DNA of 64,000 nucleotides, taken from Ridgeia piscesae. Its lineage: Eukaryota > Annelida > Polychaeta > Sabellida > Siboglinidae. Both the position numbers and the translations under genes were made by a program. How positions within the stretch are numbered: the stretch's first letter is position 1; each line of letters begins with the position of its first letter. Below are positions 11,301-22,012 of the stretch, piece after piece. Under the pieces are notes generated by a model. It made no database searches. It saw only the letters and a program-made list of their open reading frames with translations, and was not told where the DNA came from. The stretch lies in assembly GCA_025642075.2 (NCBI GenBank), contig JAODUO010000045.1, forward strand, positions 483,501-547,500. Reading direction: 5' to 3'.

Positions 11301-14300
11301 CTTGTAATTGTTCCATGCAAACATAAACGTGTCCACAATCGCCTTCTGTCCGGCATTCTGGTATCCTGAAATTAATTAATGTTAAATGCTTATTTAGTAA
11401 TGATATAATAAAAAATATACAGTATGGTGCTGCTGATGAAACGACAGCTTAATGAGATGACTTATCTACACCTACGAACTAATACACTTACTAAATACAG
11501 AACAAACTATCAGATAATGTACATGGTGACGTTTCAATTCATTTATCATGTTGTTGCAGTGGTGCTTGTGGTTTTATATGTTCACAAATATGCAGAAAGA
11601 ATTCTTTTTAAACTGTATTAAACTTGTGTGGTAACTGAATTATTTCAGCTGTTAAATTGTTTGTGAATTGAATCCGATCTATTAACTTCAAAGGTCAGCA
11701 TGTCCTTAAATCAAAACTTATTTTAATACTTTCTGCCTACATGATCAAGAATGTAACAAGTAATCTTACACAAGAATTTTCCTGTTAATCAAACACTGAC
11801 TTCTGGAGAAACGAACAAAAAATACTGCTTAGAGATGGGTAAAGTCGGCTCTGGTTTAACAACGTTGAAAGGTCAGCTCCTGAATTCAATATGCCTTTTA
11901 ATGATGTTGGCAAACATTTTAAAGAATTTTTAACGATGATTCTAATAGTAGATGTTGCGCATCAATCAGAGATTAAGATCAGATAGAAAAGACATTTTCA
12001 ATAGATTTAACTTTATATTATTGCAGGCTGTTAATATTAAGACACATCTAACGTCTGCTTAGAGCATCAGTTATGACCAAGATGTGTCAAAACGAAAGAC
12101 TGAAGGTGATGGTCAATTGGAAATTGACATTGTGGAATTCTTCATGTGAAACTGAAACTGGTATACTCCACTATACTGTAACTGATACAATGTTTTCCAG
12201 TAATAAAATACATCAAGCAACACAACACAGCACACACAGCATCCCATGAGAGAAGGAGCACTTACCACGGTACGGGTCTTTTGTGCTAAGCACATCGCTA
12301 TTGTCCCTTGTACCACTAAGTTTGCCGTACATACGTTCATATTTTCTTTTAATTTCAGCATCCTTTTCTTTCCTTTTCTTTGCCGATACTGATATTTTGT
12401 CGTGTTTGGAAAGGACCTCGACATCTCTGACATTGTCATCTATAGCTGCAACTTTTATATCCGGACGATGGCCGTCGGTTTTTGAAACAATTTCAAAATC
12501 TTTCGCACTGTCTTCTCTGCTGGGGATTTTCACAGTGGTATCACCTCTGATGGTGATTTCTACAAACTTCTCATCATTTAGGTCATCGACATCATCACTG
12601 ACTTTCTGAAACAGATCATACTGAATTTACTTTCTCAGACTAACACAATAAGAGGGGATCACATCGGTTCGCAAATTCACAAACGATATTTTAACTTACG
12701 TTCTGGGTTTAGTCGACGCTTCATATCGCTACGTTTAATTTACAGGTAGATTAGATGCCAATACTAATAACTACAGTGATGTAGTGTATAATATGTAGTA
12801 TTTAATCTCTAACCTAGTAAGTGAGTGTTGAACAGTTATGTGCTGTAATAAATACACTGGTATGGTTATGAATATTCGGTTCAGTTCGCCAGACTCCGGT
12901 GGTTCATTGCGCGTACATGAATATTCATTATATTCAGGCTGAATAATTAATCACCCACATGGCAGCAAGCTTAAACTGATTCACATAAAACAATTATGTA
13001 CTGGATTGTTGCACCTAAATTATGCATTAATTTGCAAGACATTAGAAAAAGAGAAAGTACTTGCAAAAGTATCATGTTTTGATAATAATAATATATTAAT
13101 AAAAGCATTTCTACAGTGCCGTAATTTCAATTCAAAGGCGCTATTAGAAAGAAACATAGAAAGTAACTTAAAGTTAAAGATCATAAAAACATGGCATCAA
13201 ATATCCAATTAAACTATGATTACCCTTGTGTTTTTCCCAAAGTGACCCGAGTAGCAAGGTGACTGTAATTAGCAGGAATAATTTCCACTGCACTACAACT
13301 ATCCTAGGTTGATCCTAATTATGGGGTGGCTTTAGTACCACGGTGACGAATGACAAACAAAATGTTTTAGGCGGACTAAATATGCAATATAAAAAATATT
13401 TAACTTTGTCTTAAGAACTGAATATTAATTTTCAATATATTATATTGACAAAGACTGTAGATCATGTCACAAAGTTAATACAATACAGTCTCGATACTAA
13501 AGACGGCACTGGCCAAAACTGACCGAAATAGCACAGTATTAGTGATGCTAATTTCATATATTTTTTGGTTACGGATCTACGTTAGGACTGTCCTAGATTG
13601 ACCCTAATTGTGAAGTGGCTGTTTTACACAGATGATCATAAAGCGAGGTTCCACTGTGCAGCTCCTGCTAATGCTGAGCTGAGCTGAGCTGAGCGGGCCC
13701 ACACAGCTCCCCTCCCGACCTGCTGTCATCTCTCCAAAAGACCACAGGTGGTCATTAATTTTTGATGATGCGGAAAACTGTGTAATTGACTGGAAGTTTC
13801 TGGGACTGCCAACTGCTTGAGGCTGTGCCAATACACTGGCTGCTGTGTCTTCAGACAGAAGGACTGACAGGCAGATGATAGACGAGGTGCATCTCTTGGG
13901 CAAGCAAAGACACCCCTATGAGGATTTCTAAGATTAGCCGGTTGCCATGACTACGGACACATGCCATGACCGACATTTTTAATTGTTACCCATTCGGCAT
14001 TTGTAAAAGCGCTTATCCAGGAATCAGGATGTCACGACTGACATGTATAACACAAAGTTAATAATTATTGCCCATGCAGTATTCATAATATAATTATGTT
14101 TGTTTGCCTGGACAAGTACAATATGACTGCATGGTTGTCTGGTAGATTAGTGAAAATGTAAGGTAAATTACGACAAGTGCAAATTAAAAATACAATATCA
14201 TAATACTTTGAGGAAATTCTAGTATAAACACAGTTTGTTGGTGATCACTGATTACGCCAATGGCAATATCATTTGCATGTTGGTGTTTGGATTTTTACCA

Positions 14301-15531
14301 CCACAGTGCCACAGGATGCTGTCGTGGCGACCTTTCTATTACAACTGTAATCTATTTATTTATTTATATGTGAATTTTATTTCTAAATCTGAACTCGGAT
14401 GGATGTTACCATGACAACATACTACACAAATAGTCGCATTATTATATGAGTCGATATCTCACTGGTATGTCACATTAGTATATTATATGTCTGTCTCATT
14501 GTTATGTAATGTTGGTTTTTATTTGTGTAATTTATCATGCTAACGTTTCATTATTAATAATATACATCATGTTTTTACCAACTTGATTTTCCATAGAGCT
14601 CTTAATTTGCAAAAACGTTTTGGTCGGCAACGCCTTCACGGTAGAGCACACAATTTATAGCGTCTCAGTTTCACCGTTTCAACAGTAGATAGAGAGAGCT
14701 ACCACAAGTTATTAAAAGGTGATTTTTTCATACAACTACACTGACGTACTTAACTATCTGACGTCATGTGGCTTGCAATGCATGACAGCAAGTAAGGTGA
14801 CCGCAACATTACGACATTATCAAATCTATACGTTATAACTATAACGTGTCTTGTCAACTTAAATTTGATACATACATTTAAAATTGGTTAATATTACAAA
14901 GCTGCGAAATAATAATGTTTTTGCTGATGCAAGACTTAGTAAAATGTGCACTTAATTGCTGACGATCAACAGATATCTTTAAACTGTGAATGCTGAAGCT
15001 TAACTTGGCTAAATAAAATAATATCACATTTATCATATTAGTTTTTTATTTGTGACAAAATGTCCTCTCATTGCCTCAGTTGACCATGCAGCCTCCTTTT
15101 ACAAGTATACTCACATCTGCAAATATTCGGATCAGGTAAAAGTTCAGTGCACTTAAATGTTAAAATTACAGTAGATAGAATCCTCAAATTTTTACCTACC
15201 GTGTCTTCCAACAAGATGTGGATTTCACCGGTATATAAAACTGCAATAAACTGATTTATACCATGAATACTGCCTGCGCTAACAAAGTTAAAACCATTGT
15301 CGATGGAGGGGAGCTTACTGTTTGGGAGTCGTGTGTCGGTTGCTGCGTTGGCCGTCGCCGCAGCAGACGCTTCAGCAACAGAGATTGTTGCCGTGGCAAC
15401 TGGTGTTGTGTGATGACTCCATTATTGTTGCTAGGCTGCCTGTTGAGTGTCGTCACAAGATAGATGGCGTACATGAAGATGAGGATGACTGCGAGAACAA
15501 TGCACTTTCTACGGAAGCTGCCTCGAAATAA
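2140..15531 (-). CDS. MAN1B1: ER-type mannosyl-oligosaccharide alpha-1,2-mannosidase (GH47), partial, 8 exons
   Basis: Class I alpha-mannosidases remove alpha-1,2-linked mannose from N-glycans. ER mannosidase I acts on Man9GlcNAc2 and helps mark misfolded glycoproteins for ERAD. Exons in coding order: 15531-15319, 12605-12266, 11365-11180, 10556-10408, 9674-9498, 5097-4910, 3063-2934, 2334-2140. All introns are GT-AG, and phases (0,1,1,0,0,2,0) join without a break into 526 residues. Order of parts: membrane anchor (about residues 10-28), a long basic and acidic stem, then the catalytic barrel from about residue 185. Catalytic acids are visible in [23 protein letters not shown] and GLSPEVV. 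The conserved His (EHLTCYLPG) and the two Cys of the family disulphide ([17 protein letters not shown]) are present. The [12 protein letters not shown] and [13 protein letters not shown] blocks fit MAN1B1 better than Golgi MAN1A. The C-terminal Ca-binding Thr segment lies outside the window. Confidence 0.93.
2444..2832. mobile_element. foldback/MITE-like element, 147-bp inverted repeats
   Basis: Left arm 2444-2590 and right arm 2686-2832 are near-perfect reverse complements (about nine of ten bases by eye), separated by 95 bp. Both arms end in CAATCAATGG / CCATTGATTG. It fills most of the 599-bp intron between two mannosidase exons. No transposase is encoded. No clear target duplication abuts the ends, though TCCTGA..ACTGTT occurs on both sides a few bases out. 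Confidence 0.85.
2934..3063 (-). CDS. MAN1B1: mannosidase exon, EGIKKHL block
   Basis: 130 bp. Encodes [18 protein letters not shown] and NLTFVGKYY, matching the EAIEGVRTHLL...LTFVGEL region of MAN1B1. Acceptor TTCGTTGACAG. The donor is GAAATG|GTGTGTG, weaker than the others but phase-consistent with the next exon. Confidence 0.92.
3300..3790 (-). mobile_element. LINE 3' end, decayed reverse-transcriptase C-terminus
   Basis: On the minus strand, 3782 down to about 3570 reads [20 protein letters not shown], the typical end of Jockey/CR1/L2-group ORF2. After a frameshift it continues [15 protein letters not shown]. The 3' tail (GGATTTAGGCGC...AGAAGTTG then TTATTATTA) ends near 3300. The same tail occurs on the plus strand at 53.5 kb. 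It sits in the 1846-bp mannosidase intron. Confidence 0.8.
4172..4676. repeat. GTGGTCCAC minisatellite
   Basis: About 15 tandem copies of an irregular 28- to 41-bp unit built from GTGTGTGGAGTGGTCCACACAAGTGTTG. The core GTGGTCCAC is a near-perfect palindrome. Unit lengths often multiples of three keep several low-complexity reading frames open on both strands. None looks like a real protein. Confidence 0.9.
4910..5097 (-). CDS. MAN1B1: mannosidase exon with catalytic Asp
   Basis: 188 bp. Encodes [13 protein letters not shown], a diverged loop, then [12 protein letters not shown], whose Asp aligns with the catalytic Asp463 of human MAN1B1. Acceptor TTTAAATTTCAG, donor TTTGA|GTAAGA. It is separated from the preceding exon by 4.4 kb that is mostly minisatellite. 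Confidence 0.95.
5213..8902. repeat. large 26/27-bp minisatellite, about 140 copies
   Basis: Tandem units of the form GAAGAGAATGGTAGAAGGCA followed by ATTTT or ATTTTTA. A 15-bp subrepeat (AATGGTTGAAGAGAA) occupies about 5333-5400. Variant units (GTGATACACTGTAGAAG, TAGAATTTGTTTAG) recur in the same order near 5561, 6087 and 6535, showing higher-order repeats. The array takes up 84 percent of the 4.4-kb mannosidase intron 5098-9497. Confidence 0.97.
8903..9299. other. unique intronic sequence
   Basis: Non-repetitive AT-rich intron sequence between two minisatellites of the mannosidase gene. No exon or mobile element is recognised. Confidence 0.5.
9300..9512. repeat. 27-bp minisatellite derived from an exon-intron junction
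   Basis: About eight copies of ATTAACCCTACCTCCCA plus CATGTGTCCT-like filler. On the minus strand each reads ATGTGGGAGGTAGGGTTAAT, the same sequence as the donor of the mannosidase exon ending at 9498 (ATGGGAG|GTAGGGTTAAT). The array begins in the exon's last codons and continues into the intron. Confidence 0.92.
9498..9674 (-). CDS. MAN1B1: mannosidase exon with LEF motif
   Basis: 59 codons, phase 0 at both ends. Contains [13 protein letters not shown] and [14 protein letters not shown], matching the conserved GxIQLEFxxLS block. The donor (ATGGGAG|GTAGGG) lies at the edge of a 27-bp minisatellite whose every unit repeats this junction. Confidence 0.93.
9725..10015 (+). mobile_element. LINE ORF2 C-terminal remnant
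   Basis: Around 9800-9965 the plus strand reads [18 protein letters not shown], then [15 protein letters not shown], then [11 protein letters not shown]: the C-terminal end of a non-LTR reverse transcriptase (RAF..AAPxxWN motif). No intact frame. It lies in the 733-bp mannosidase intron, opposite to the gene. Confidence 0.8.
10408..10556 (-). CDS. MAN1B1: mannosidase exon with first catalytic Glu
   Basis: 149 bp. Encodes [15 protein letters not shown] and then [20 protein letters not shown], where the Glu after LF aligns with the general acid of human MAN1B1 (Glu330) and the Arg of IRELGG is the conserved active-site Arg. Acceptor GTTTGTTTTAG and donor GCC|GTAAGTAC are both strong. Confidence 0.95.
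10596..10994 (-). mobile_element. LINE 3' fragment inserted in mannosidase intron
   Basis: On the minus strand, 10985 to about 10890 reads like a LINE C-terminus ([16 protein letters not shown]), followed by an AT-rich 3' region and a TTATTATTA tail near 10620. The decayed copy of this intron at 23.2 kb lacks exactly this segment, which defines the insertion limits. Confidence 0.7.
11180..11365 (-). CDS. MAN1B1: mannosidase exon: start of GH47 catalytic domain
   Basis: 62 codons. It begins the alpha-alpha barrel with [20 protein letters not shown], then DELRPVS and the substrate-loop segment [18 protein letters not shown]. These are among the best conserved GH47 blocks. The downstream part of this exon and its donor have a decayed copy at 23.45-23.50 kb. 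Confidence 0.95.
12266..12605 (-). CDS. MAN1B1: mannosidase exon: charged stem region
   Basis: 340 bp, acceptor ATCTGTTTCAG|AAAG and donor CCGTG|GTAAGTG. It encodes a hydrophilic Asp/Lys/Glu-rich stem, including a lysine-rich stretch ([19 protein letters not shown]), ending in KDPYRG just before the catalytic domain. Stem sequence is poorly conserved in this family. The assignment rests on clean splice sites, matching phases and position. Confidence 0.85.
12606..15318. other. mannosidase intron with repeat fragments
   Basis: 2713-bp intron. 12916-13084 matches 18319-18481. 13085-13200 resembles a LINE 3' tail on the minus strand (GGCACTGTAGAAATGC then TTATTATTAT). 13298-13345 and 13586-13640 are diverged copies of each other (CCTAG.TTGA.CCTAATT). 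A short GAGCT repeat is at 13674-13696. No further exon is recognised. Confidence 0.5.
15319..15531 (-). CDS. MAN1B1: mannosidase exon: membrane anchor and stem start
   Basis: 71 codons. A basic cytosolic stretch (RGSFRRK) is followed by a hydrophobic segment ([17 protein letters not shown]), then a Gln/Arg-rich lumenal stem. This is a type II signal anchor. The donor is strong (CAAACA|GTAAGC). A good acceptor (TTTTCTTGGTTTTCAG) sits directly before LFRG, which suggests an upstream first exon that was not found. Alternatively translation starts at an in-frame ATG ending at 15552, seven codons upstream, and the apparent acceptor is coding. Confidence 0.8.
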
Positions 15532-15639
15532 CTGAAAACCAAGAAAAATCACATGATGTATTTCTCGACTGTTTTATCATGTATAAGTATCTAATACATG
15601 ATTTTATATGACAAAGTTAAGCTACAATACATATATAAT

Positions 15640-15738
15640 TGCATATATATATATATATATAAATATATATATATATACATATACATATATATATTATATG
15701 TACAGTGTATATACATATATATATATATATATGTTATA

Positions 15739-15769
<31 letters not shown>

Positions 15770-15814
15770 TATTTTTTTATTTATATACATCATATATATA
15801 TATAATTTATATAC

Positions 15815-15864
<50 letters not shown>

Positions 15865-15915
15865 ATAGTATATATATATATATATATATATACAATTATA
15901 CATACACACATACAT
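15640..15915. repeat. AT-rich (TA)n microsatellite block
   Basis: Interrupted TA repeats with short ATAC/ATATG interruptions, immediately upstream of the membrane-anchor exon. Encodes only low-complexity Tyr/Ile frames. Confidence 0.95.
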
Positions 15916-16496
15916 ACATAGTAATTACATACATACAGAAAAATAGTTTTATATCTTTACATACGGATGCAAGATTAAAATGTTATGATGACCAGTATTG
16001 GTGGGTGTTGTGCATAAATATATTAAATAGTAAAATAGTTTTAAGGAAGCCATAGATTTTATGGGGGAAATGGCTGTGAAGAATTACAAAAAAATGTCAG
16101 GTCTAATTTTCTTATGACCTGACAAGACATTAATATTTCAGCATATGTTTTGAGCTTATGCTATATTCAAACACAAAAACAATAACAGTCAACATAACAG
16201 GATCTTCAACCAACATATCACGCCCATATTAAAAACATGCTTACATGAATACCACTACCTGGTACAAAAACAGCAGTTTTGAATCAAACATTTACATTTG
16301 TCCACTTAACTGAGCAAGATATTATGAGGAACATTTTTCAGAAGTCAGTTGCAATGCATTGTACAAAATGAACAAACTATCTAACTATTACACATGTTCA
16401 AGAGTAATGTGGTGTAAATACAGCTCTCCCAAATGGTGGGTGATCACTCGGCAGATATTTCACTCATCCACATAAGATATGATAAACACAGAATGA
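15916..16496. other. upstream flank of mannosidase gene, nothing recognised
   Basis: No first exon, mobile element or promoter motif could be supported here. A missing initiator exon of the mannosidase gene could lie in this or the following few kb. Confidence 0.4.
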
Positions 16497-16680
16497 ACCC
16501 TGCTCTCACCCTCTCTCCCTCTCCCTCTCCCTCCGTCTCTCTCTCTCTCTCCCTGTCGTCCCTCTCCCTGTCCTCCCCTCTCTCTTCTCTCTTCTCTCTC
16601 TCTCTCTTCCCTCTCTCCCTCTCCCTTCTCTCTCTTCTCTCTCTTCTCTCTCTTCTCTCTCTTCTCTCTCTTCTCTCTCT

Positions 16681-16713
<33 letters not shown>

Positions 16714-16905
16714 TCTCTCTTCTCTCTTCTCTCTTCTCTCTTCTCTCTTCTCTCCTCTTCTGTCTCTCTGTCTCTCTGTCTCTCTGTCTCTCTGTCTCTC
16801 TGTCTCTCTGTCTCTCTGTCTCTCTGTCTGTCTCTCTGTCTCTCTGTCTCTCTGTCTCTGTCTGTCCCTCTCCCTATCTGTCTCTCTCTCTTTCTCCATC
16901 TACCT
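16497..16905. repeat. (CT)n / (CTCTGT)n polypyrimidine tract
   Basis: About 400 bp of CT-rich sequence with ordered sub-blocks: CTCCCT, then TCTCTCTTCTC, then a regular CTCTGT array at about 16760-16860. Strand-asymmetric homopurine/homopyrimidine DNA. Confidence 0.95.
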
Positions 16906-17943
16906 GCAATCACCATCCACTTCCACTCAGCAACAGTTAACTAGCTGTGCTCCGGTGACTCAATTACATCTTCCAATACGTGGCCGTGGACACTACAACT
17001 TTGTCCCACTGGCACAGTAATCTAATCTTCTGAGTTCCACCGCTGTAACTGACTACTTCTTTCCACTGACAACTTGTGGTGGACAGTTGGTCCTAAACAG
17101 AAAGGACCAAAACCTGGGTACCATTTCATTGAGAAAATGAGTGTTTCAGAAACGCGAAAACCCGATTGTCCACCACTCAAAACGGCCTGGAGAGTTATGC
17201 TGTGGTACTGACAGCTTTTAGTACACAAGTTGCAACAAGATAATGACTGAGGTTGAAATTGGATACTGTAGTAACGTGTAAAATCAGACATACGGGCTCA
17301 TATAAAGTAACAAAATCATCCACTGCAAGTACACTTGCCATCTTTGAAAGCCTTTCCGTAGTGTCCATAGCCACCATGTGGTGTTTTCCCCTGGGTTTCT
17401 TTAATCTGCATGTTGGGGGATATCATGTGATCTGGTCCACCCTGTCAATGAACCATCCTCATTTCCCGATCCCACACCAAGCCCTCCTGCTCTCCACAGT
17501 ACTTCCCTGCCTCTCAAGATCTTCTTATTCCTATCCTGGTGTCCCTCCATCTATGGTGTGTTCCTTCTACCGTCCACTTCTGTGTACTGTGTTTGTCAGT
17601 AAATGATAGTGTGAAGCTGTGGACTCTGGCCAGGTATGCGGCACTTGTTCACAAAAACATTAGACTGACCAACAATGATCATGTATGACTTAATGCTGCG
17701 TGGACATCTCCACATCAATAGATACGCACTAGTTAGCATGAAGCAGTGAGCAGGTATAGTCATTACATTACATACAGCGCTCAGGGTGTTATATATATAT
17801 ATCATTAATAAGATGATTATGTATATATTATGTTCTCATAATTTTATAATGACAGTAATGTTATTCCTATTCTGAATTCCTAATGTGTTCAAAGCCACTG
17901 AGTTTTGTGGCAAAGACTCAGTCACACACAAAATCCCAATCTC

Positions 17944-17948
<5 letters not shown>
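16906..17948. other. intergenic, nothing recognised
   Basis: The reading frame on the plus strand at 17253-17606 (117 codons) has no recognisable domain and was not accepted as a gene. Confidence 0.4.

Positions 17949-18015
<67 letters not shown>
17949..18015. repeat. (AT)n microsatellite
   Basis: Uninterrupted AT dinucleotide repeat of about 67 bp. Confidence 0.97.
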
Positions 18016-18016
<1 letters not shown>

Positions 18017-18318
18017 CTCGGGCACTATGTCATGTTATTTACATAAACCTGTTTTGGTGTGGTCACTCAATACATGTTAAAAAAGATTCTTTAACAAAAA
18101 TATTTCGGTAATGTATGCAATTTTAAATTAATCCTGTTACATAATTATATCATATAATTATATGCCTACATTTCATTATAAATGTGTTTTATTAATCACT
18201 TATAACCCTGACAACATATCGAAACAAATAATAAGCAATGTGGATACACTGGACTTTCTATTTCAATGGGCTCCACCTACTCTTCCATATAAGCCATGGT
18301 CATAAATATTCATGAATG

Positions 18319-18481
18319 CATGAATATTCATTATAATCGGTTTACATAATTAATCACCCACATGACTGACATAAATACAGTTACGTATCGCCTTGTTGCA
18401 CAGATCATGCCCAAGTTATGCATTGATTGGCAAGACAAATTTAGCAGAGAAGTACTCATGCAAAACTATTATGTTTTGATA
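18319..18481 (+). repeat. dispersed or duplicated segment shared with mannosidase intron
   Basis: Matches 12916-13084 in the same orientation: TGAATATTCATTATA, ATTAATCACCCACATG, then TTGTTGCAC, TTATGCATT and ATGTTTTGATA in the same order with small gaps. Either a short dispersed repeat or part of a local duplication of the mannosidase gene region. Confidence 0.7.
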
Positions 18482-18680
18482 GAATGCAAGCAAGTGAAAT
18501 ACATATCAGCTTTATAAGAATCCCTTTGATGTATCTGACATACTAACATTGAACCACTCAACATTAAACGTTGTAGTTTTTACTTAAATGCACAAATTAT
18601 GCATGTTTCATTGTTGATGGTACAAGGTGTGTTAACATTTCTTGATTTCTTGAAACCCTGTGACTTATGGGTTTAGTGGT

Positions 18681-19205
18681 TTGAACTCAGAGGCTAACAG
18701 TTGTCCTATCAATTGATCTCATACTCTATCAGCTGGCCTATCAATTGAACCAAGGGGCTAACAGTTGGCCCATCAATAGATTGAACTCAGAGGCTAACAA
18801 CTGGCCCATCAATTGTACTCAGTGGCTAACACCTGGCCCATCAATTGATTGAACTCAGAGACTAACAACTGGCCCATCAATTGAACTCAGAGGCTAACAA
18901 CTGGCCTATCAATTGAACTCAGAGGCTAACAGCTGTCAGCTGGCCCATCAATTGAACTCAGAGGCTAACAGCTAGCCATCAATTGAACTCGGAGGCTAAC
19001 TGCTGGCCCATCAATTGAACTCGGAGGCTAACAGTTGGCCCATCAATTGAACTCGGAGGCTAACAGCTGGCCCATCAATTGAACTCGGAGCCTAACAGCT
19101 GGCCCATCAATTGAACTCGGAGCCTAACAGCTGGCCATCAATTGAACTCAGCTGGTCCTTCAAATGAACTCAGAGGCTAACAGCCGGCCCATCAATTGAA
19201 CTTGT
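18681..19205. repeat. 32-bp minisatellite, about 16 copies
   Basis: Unit close to GGCCCATCAATTGAACTCAG followed by AGGCTAACAGCT. The central CAATTG is palindromic. Outer copies are more diverged, and copies near 19000-19130 carry CTCGGAG in place of CTCAGAG. Confidence 0.95.
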
Positions 19206-19964
19206 GTGAATGAGTGCTGGGTGGGGACTGCTTCAAAGAACCATTGAAATTGCCCAGATAACTACCACACTTTCCAAGTGTGACGTGCTAAGCAAAATTT
19301 AATAATTATTACAACTACCCAGGTAACAGGAGTGAAGCCAGGATATCTCCAAACAGTCCAAAGTGTAACCAGTTACAGTTCAAAGATTACCAGTACAAAC
19401 AAGCCCAGTGAAGATTGACAACACTTGTTGATTATAACCAGAATGTGACCATATAAATGTTTTTAAAATATGTAATTATATTTTATCCAGCCAATGCTAC
19501 CCAGTAGCCACTCAGTGTTTTTTATGTTCTTCCTAGCTACTCAATCAATTTGTAACACCTTGCCTGTACTAACATTTACACACTGGTTGATGCATTGAAA
19601 TATTTTTAGTTAATTGTTTATCTTATTTCTGCATGCTTCATTATGCTACATGTCAGTAAGTCAGTAAGTCAAAAGTCAAAACCATTTTAATGTGCTGATC
19701 TAGTGTTTCAACCACATTATTGTTAAGTAGGTGATGTCAGAACGAGAGTAGACTCAGTAGAACTCAGACATTTCAATTATGCCGTGAATCCAGTGATGCC
19801 TGGATTAAAATGCATTGCAATAAAATGTCACTGAATTAATTATTTTGGTGTTGGTGATTATGCATGTGTGTGTTATATAATGATTACATAAATACATCAA
19901 TATATATATATAACATGCTGTATGCACATTAATCATATAATTTAATGGTTAACTTTTGGTATGT
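19206..19964. other. intergenic, nothing recognised
   Basis: AT-rich non-coding sequence with a short TCAGTAAG duplication near 19650. No gene or element identified. Confidence 0.4.
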
Positions 19965-20170
19965 GAATTGGAGCAGGAATTAGAATTGAAAGACTATACA
20001 TGGAATTGAAAAAAAAATTGAATTGAAAGAAACTGAATTTGAATTGAGAAAAAAATTGAATTGAAAGAAATTGAATTTGAATTGAAAAAAATGAAATGAA
20101 AGAAATTGAATTGGAACTGGAATTGAATAAACGGAATTGCAATGAATTTGAATTGAAAGAATGGAATTGA
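19965..20170. repeat. GAATT-rich imperfect tandem repeat
   Basis: Repeated GAATTGAAAGAAATTGAATT motifs with A-runs, about 200 bp. Produces spurious Phe/Ser-rich frames on the minus strand. Confidence 0.9.
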
Positions 20171-20692
20171 CCTCAGCCCTGTATCTAACTGAAGACAATG
20201 TTTTAACTGTTCCTCTACTGTATAGTTAGACAGTGAAGAACTGAATCCATATACTCCAAACCAGTTCAGTGACTCAGCTCTGAATGGCGGGAAGAAAAAA
20301 ATGCAATAATACTTTACTTTTCTTTTACTTTTTTCAACTGAATGAATTGTTTGTCATTTCCACCATATACTGGGTACTCACAGTAGGTTGCGATGAAAAA
20401 CTGGATCTGCAAGTAGCTTTTCAATGAGCTCAATCTACCGGTATGTTATGACTCATGAATATACACACTCCTTGTACAGTATCAGTATGTGGAAATAAAC
20501 TGGTGACAAGAAACCATGGCCCATTTATAATAATGAAAACCAACATCGATTTGCTGGGATCAATTTCTAGTGCAATGTTCTTATCTATAATCCCTCTTTC
20601 CCATTATTATGAGCTCACAGTAAAAGGCTTATTTGTTGTGACTTCCTGAGTCCAGTTATGACAAGTGCTCAGCTGTGGGGCAACACAAGGAC

Positions 20693-21070
20693 ATATCTGA
20701 CACTGCATCAGTCACAGAGGATAACATTTTCAATAATTATGTTCATCAGCTCCACAAAAATGCATTCTTTTTAATGTGTTGTTTTTTGGGGCTCACATAC
20801 GCAAAGAACATTGAAACAGTGCAGTACAGTGAAATGACAACTATCAGTAAATGTTTACTAGTACCATATATTTACAACACTAAAAGTCTAAAACACTATG
20901 ACACTGTGTCAGTTACAGAGAATGACATTTTCAATGTGTTAATCTGCTGGTCAAACAAGCATTAGTTGAAATGTTATTTACTGGGTTGACACATGCAAAA
21001 GACATTACATGTCCAGTGAAATAACAACTATCAGTGACTGGTTTCTATTACCATTTATCTATAGCCACTC
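20693..21070. repeat. diverged 204-bp tandem duplication
   Basis: ATCTGACACTGCATCAGTCA (from 20693) is repeated as CTATGACACTGTGTCAGTTA (from 20897). Both continue with CAGAG.ATGACATTTTCAAT-like sequence, ACATGCAAA/ACATACGCAAAGA and AACTATCAGT. Two old copies in direct orientation. No coding potential recognised. Confidence 0.75.
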
Positions 21071-21139
21071 AATATGATTGTGTATTTCACATGAGACAAA
21101 TATTTTTTTAATGTATACAGTGGTCTCAGGTGATTACCT

Positions 21140-21415
21140 CCAAACAGCCCAAACTTGGGCTAACGCAGGAGTTGCTCTTCTCTAGAATTTGTGAGTCCAT
21201 TACAGGTTACACATTTACCCCCGTATGGGATCTTTTACTTCCCCTGGCATAGACACCAGACAGAACCACCAGCTTTTAGTGTTTCTTCCGAAAGACACAG
21301 GCAAATGTGGGGTGAAGAAATTGCCTAAGTTTCGATACGGCGGTAGGTGGGATTGAATCACCGTCCCCTCGATTGACAGTCCGGCGCTCTACCACGCGAC
21401 CACCCCTCCCCTCGA
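21140..21415 (-). mobile_element. tRNA-derived SINE
   Basis: On the minus strand the head (21412 to about 21345) reads GGTGGTCGCGTGGTAGAGCG, then a B-box-like GGTGATTCAATCCCACC. This is a tRNA-like pol III promoter with both boxes but no acceptor-stem pairing, so a SINE rather than a tRNA gene. An unrelated body of about 200 bp follows. Confidence 0.75.
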
Positions 21416-22012
21416 AACCACACCTGCACAGAAGTAACTAATTATAATTATAATTCTCTTATAAATAATAATGCATTACCGGATAAGTGCTAAGTAATCA
21501 CGTGAAACACAAATTATTTGAGTGACATCCCACTGTGGTATTAATCTAAATGATAATCAGTGACATGAAGCTACTGTCTCACTGAGCCGTGGCAAACAAT
21601 TCAATGATCTGATGAGTTCACTGAAGCACAAAGAAATTTGGTGAGGCATCTAATTGCACCAAGCCGCTGGGATCTTGTTAAATGCAAACATTCCTGATGA
21701 AAACATGAACCATATAATTTATTAGCCATTCCAAGCTAACGTACGTACATACATTAGACAACTGAACATTTTCAAATGTTACCAGAAGTTTCAAAATGGG
21801 CCAAGAAGTGAGTGAGTTGGTAATAATTATTATGAATGAATGAAAATATATTTGGTGAATCACAGTCACTACCTATAGCCTATAGTCTCTTCACTGTGAT
21901 AATCTAATTGGCATTTTATATGGTTATTCATTATGAGATGACCAGATACAGTCAGCTTGTGTGAATGTAGCAGGTAATATCAATAAAGTGCATACATTTT
22001 AACTCTACTGTA

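Noticed and set aside
16433..17020. 195-codon Ser/Leu frame and the opposite Arg/Glu frame
   Set aside because: Translation of the CT microsatellite only.
21345..21412. Genuine tRNA gene on the minus strand
   Set aside because: Diverged A and B boxes, no acceptor stem, and a long non-tRNA body: a SINE.
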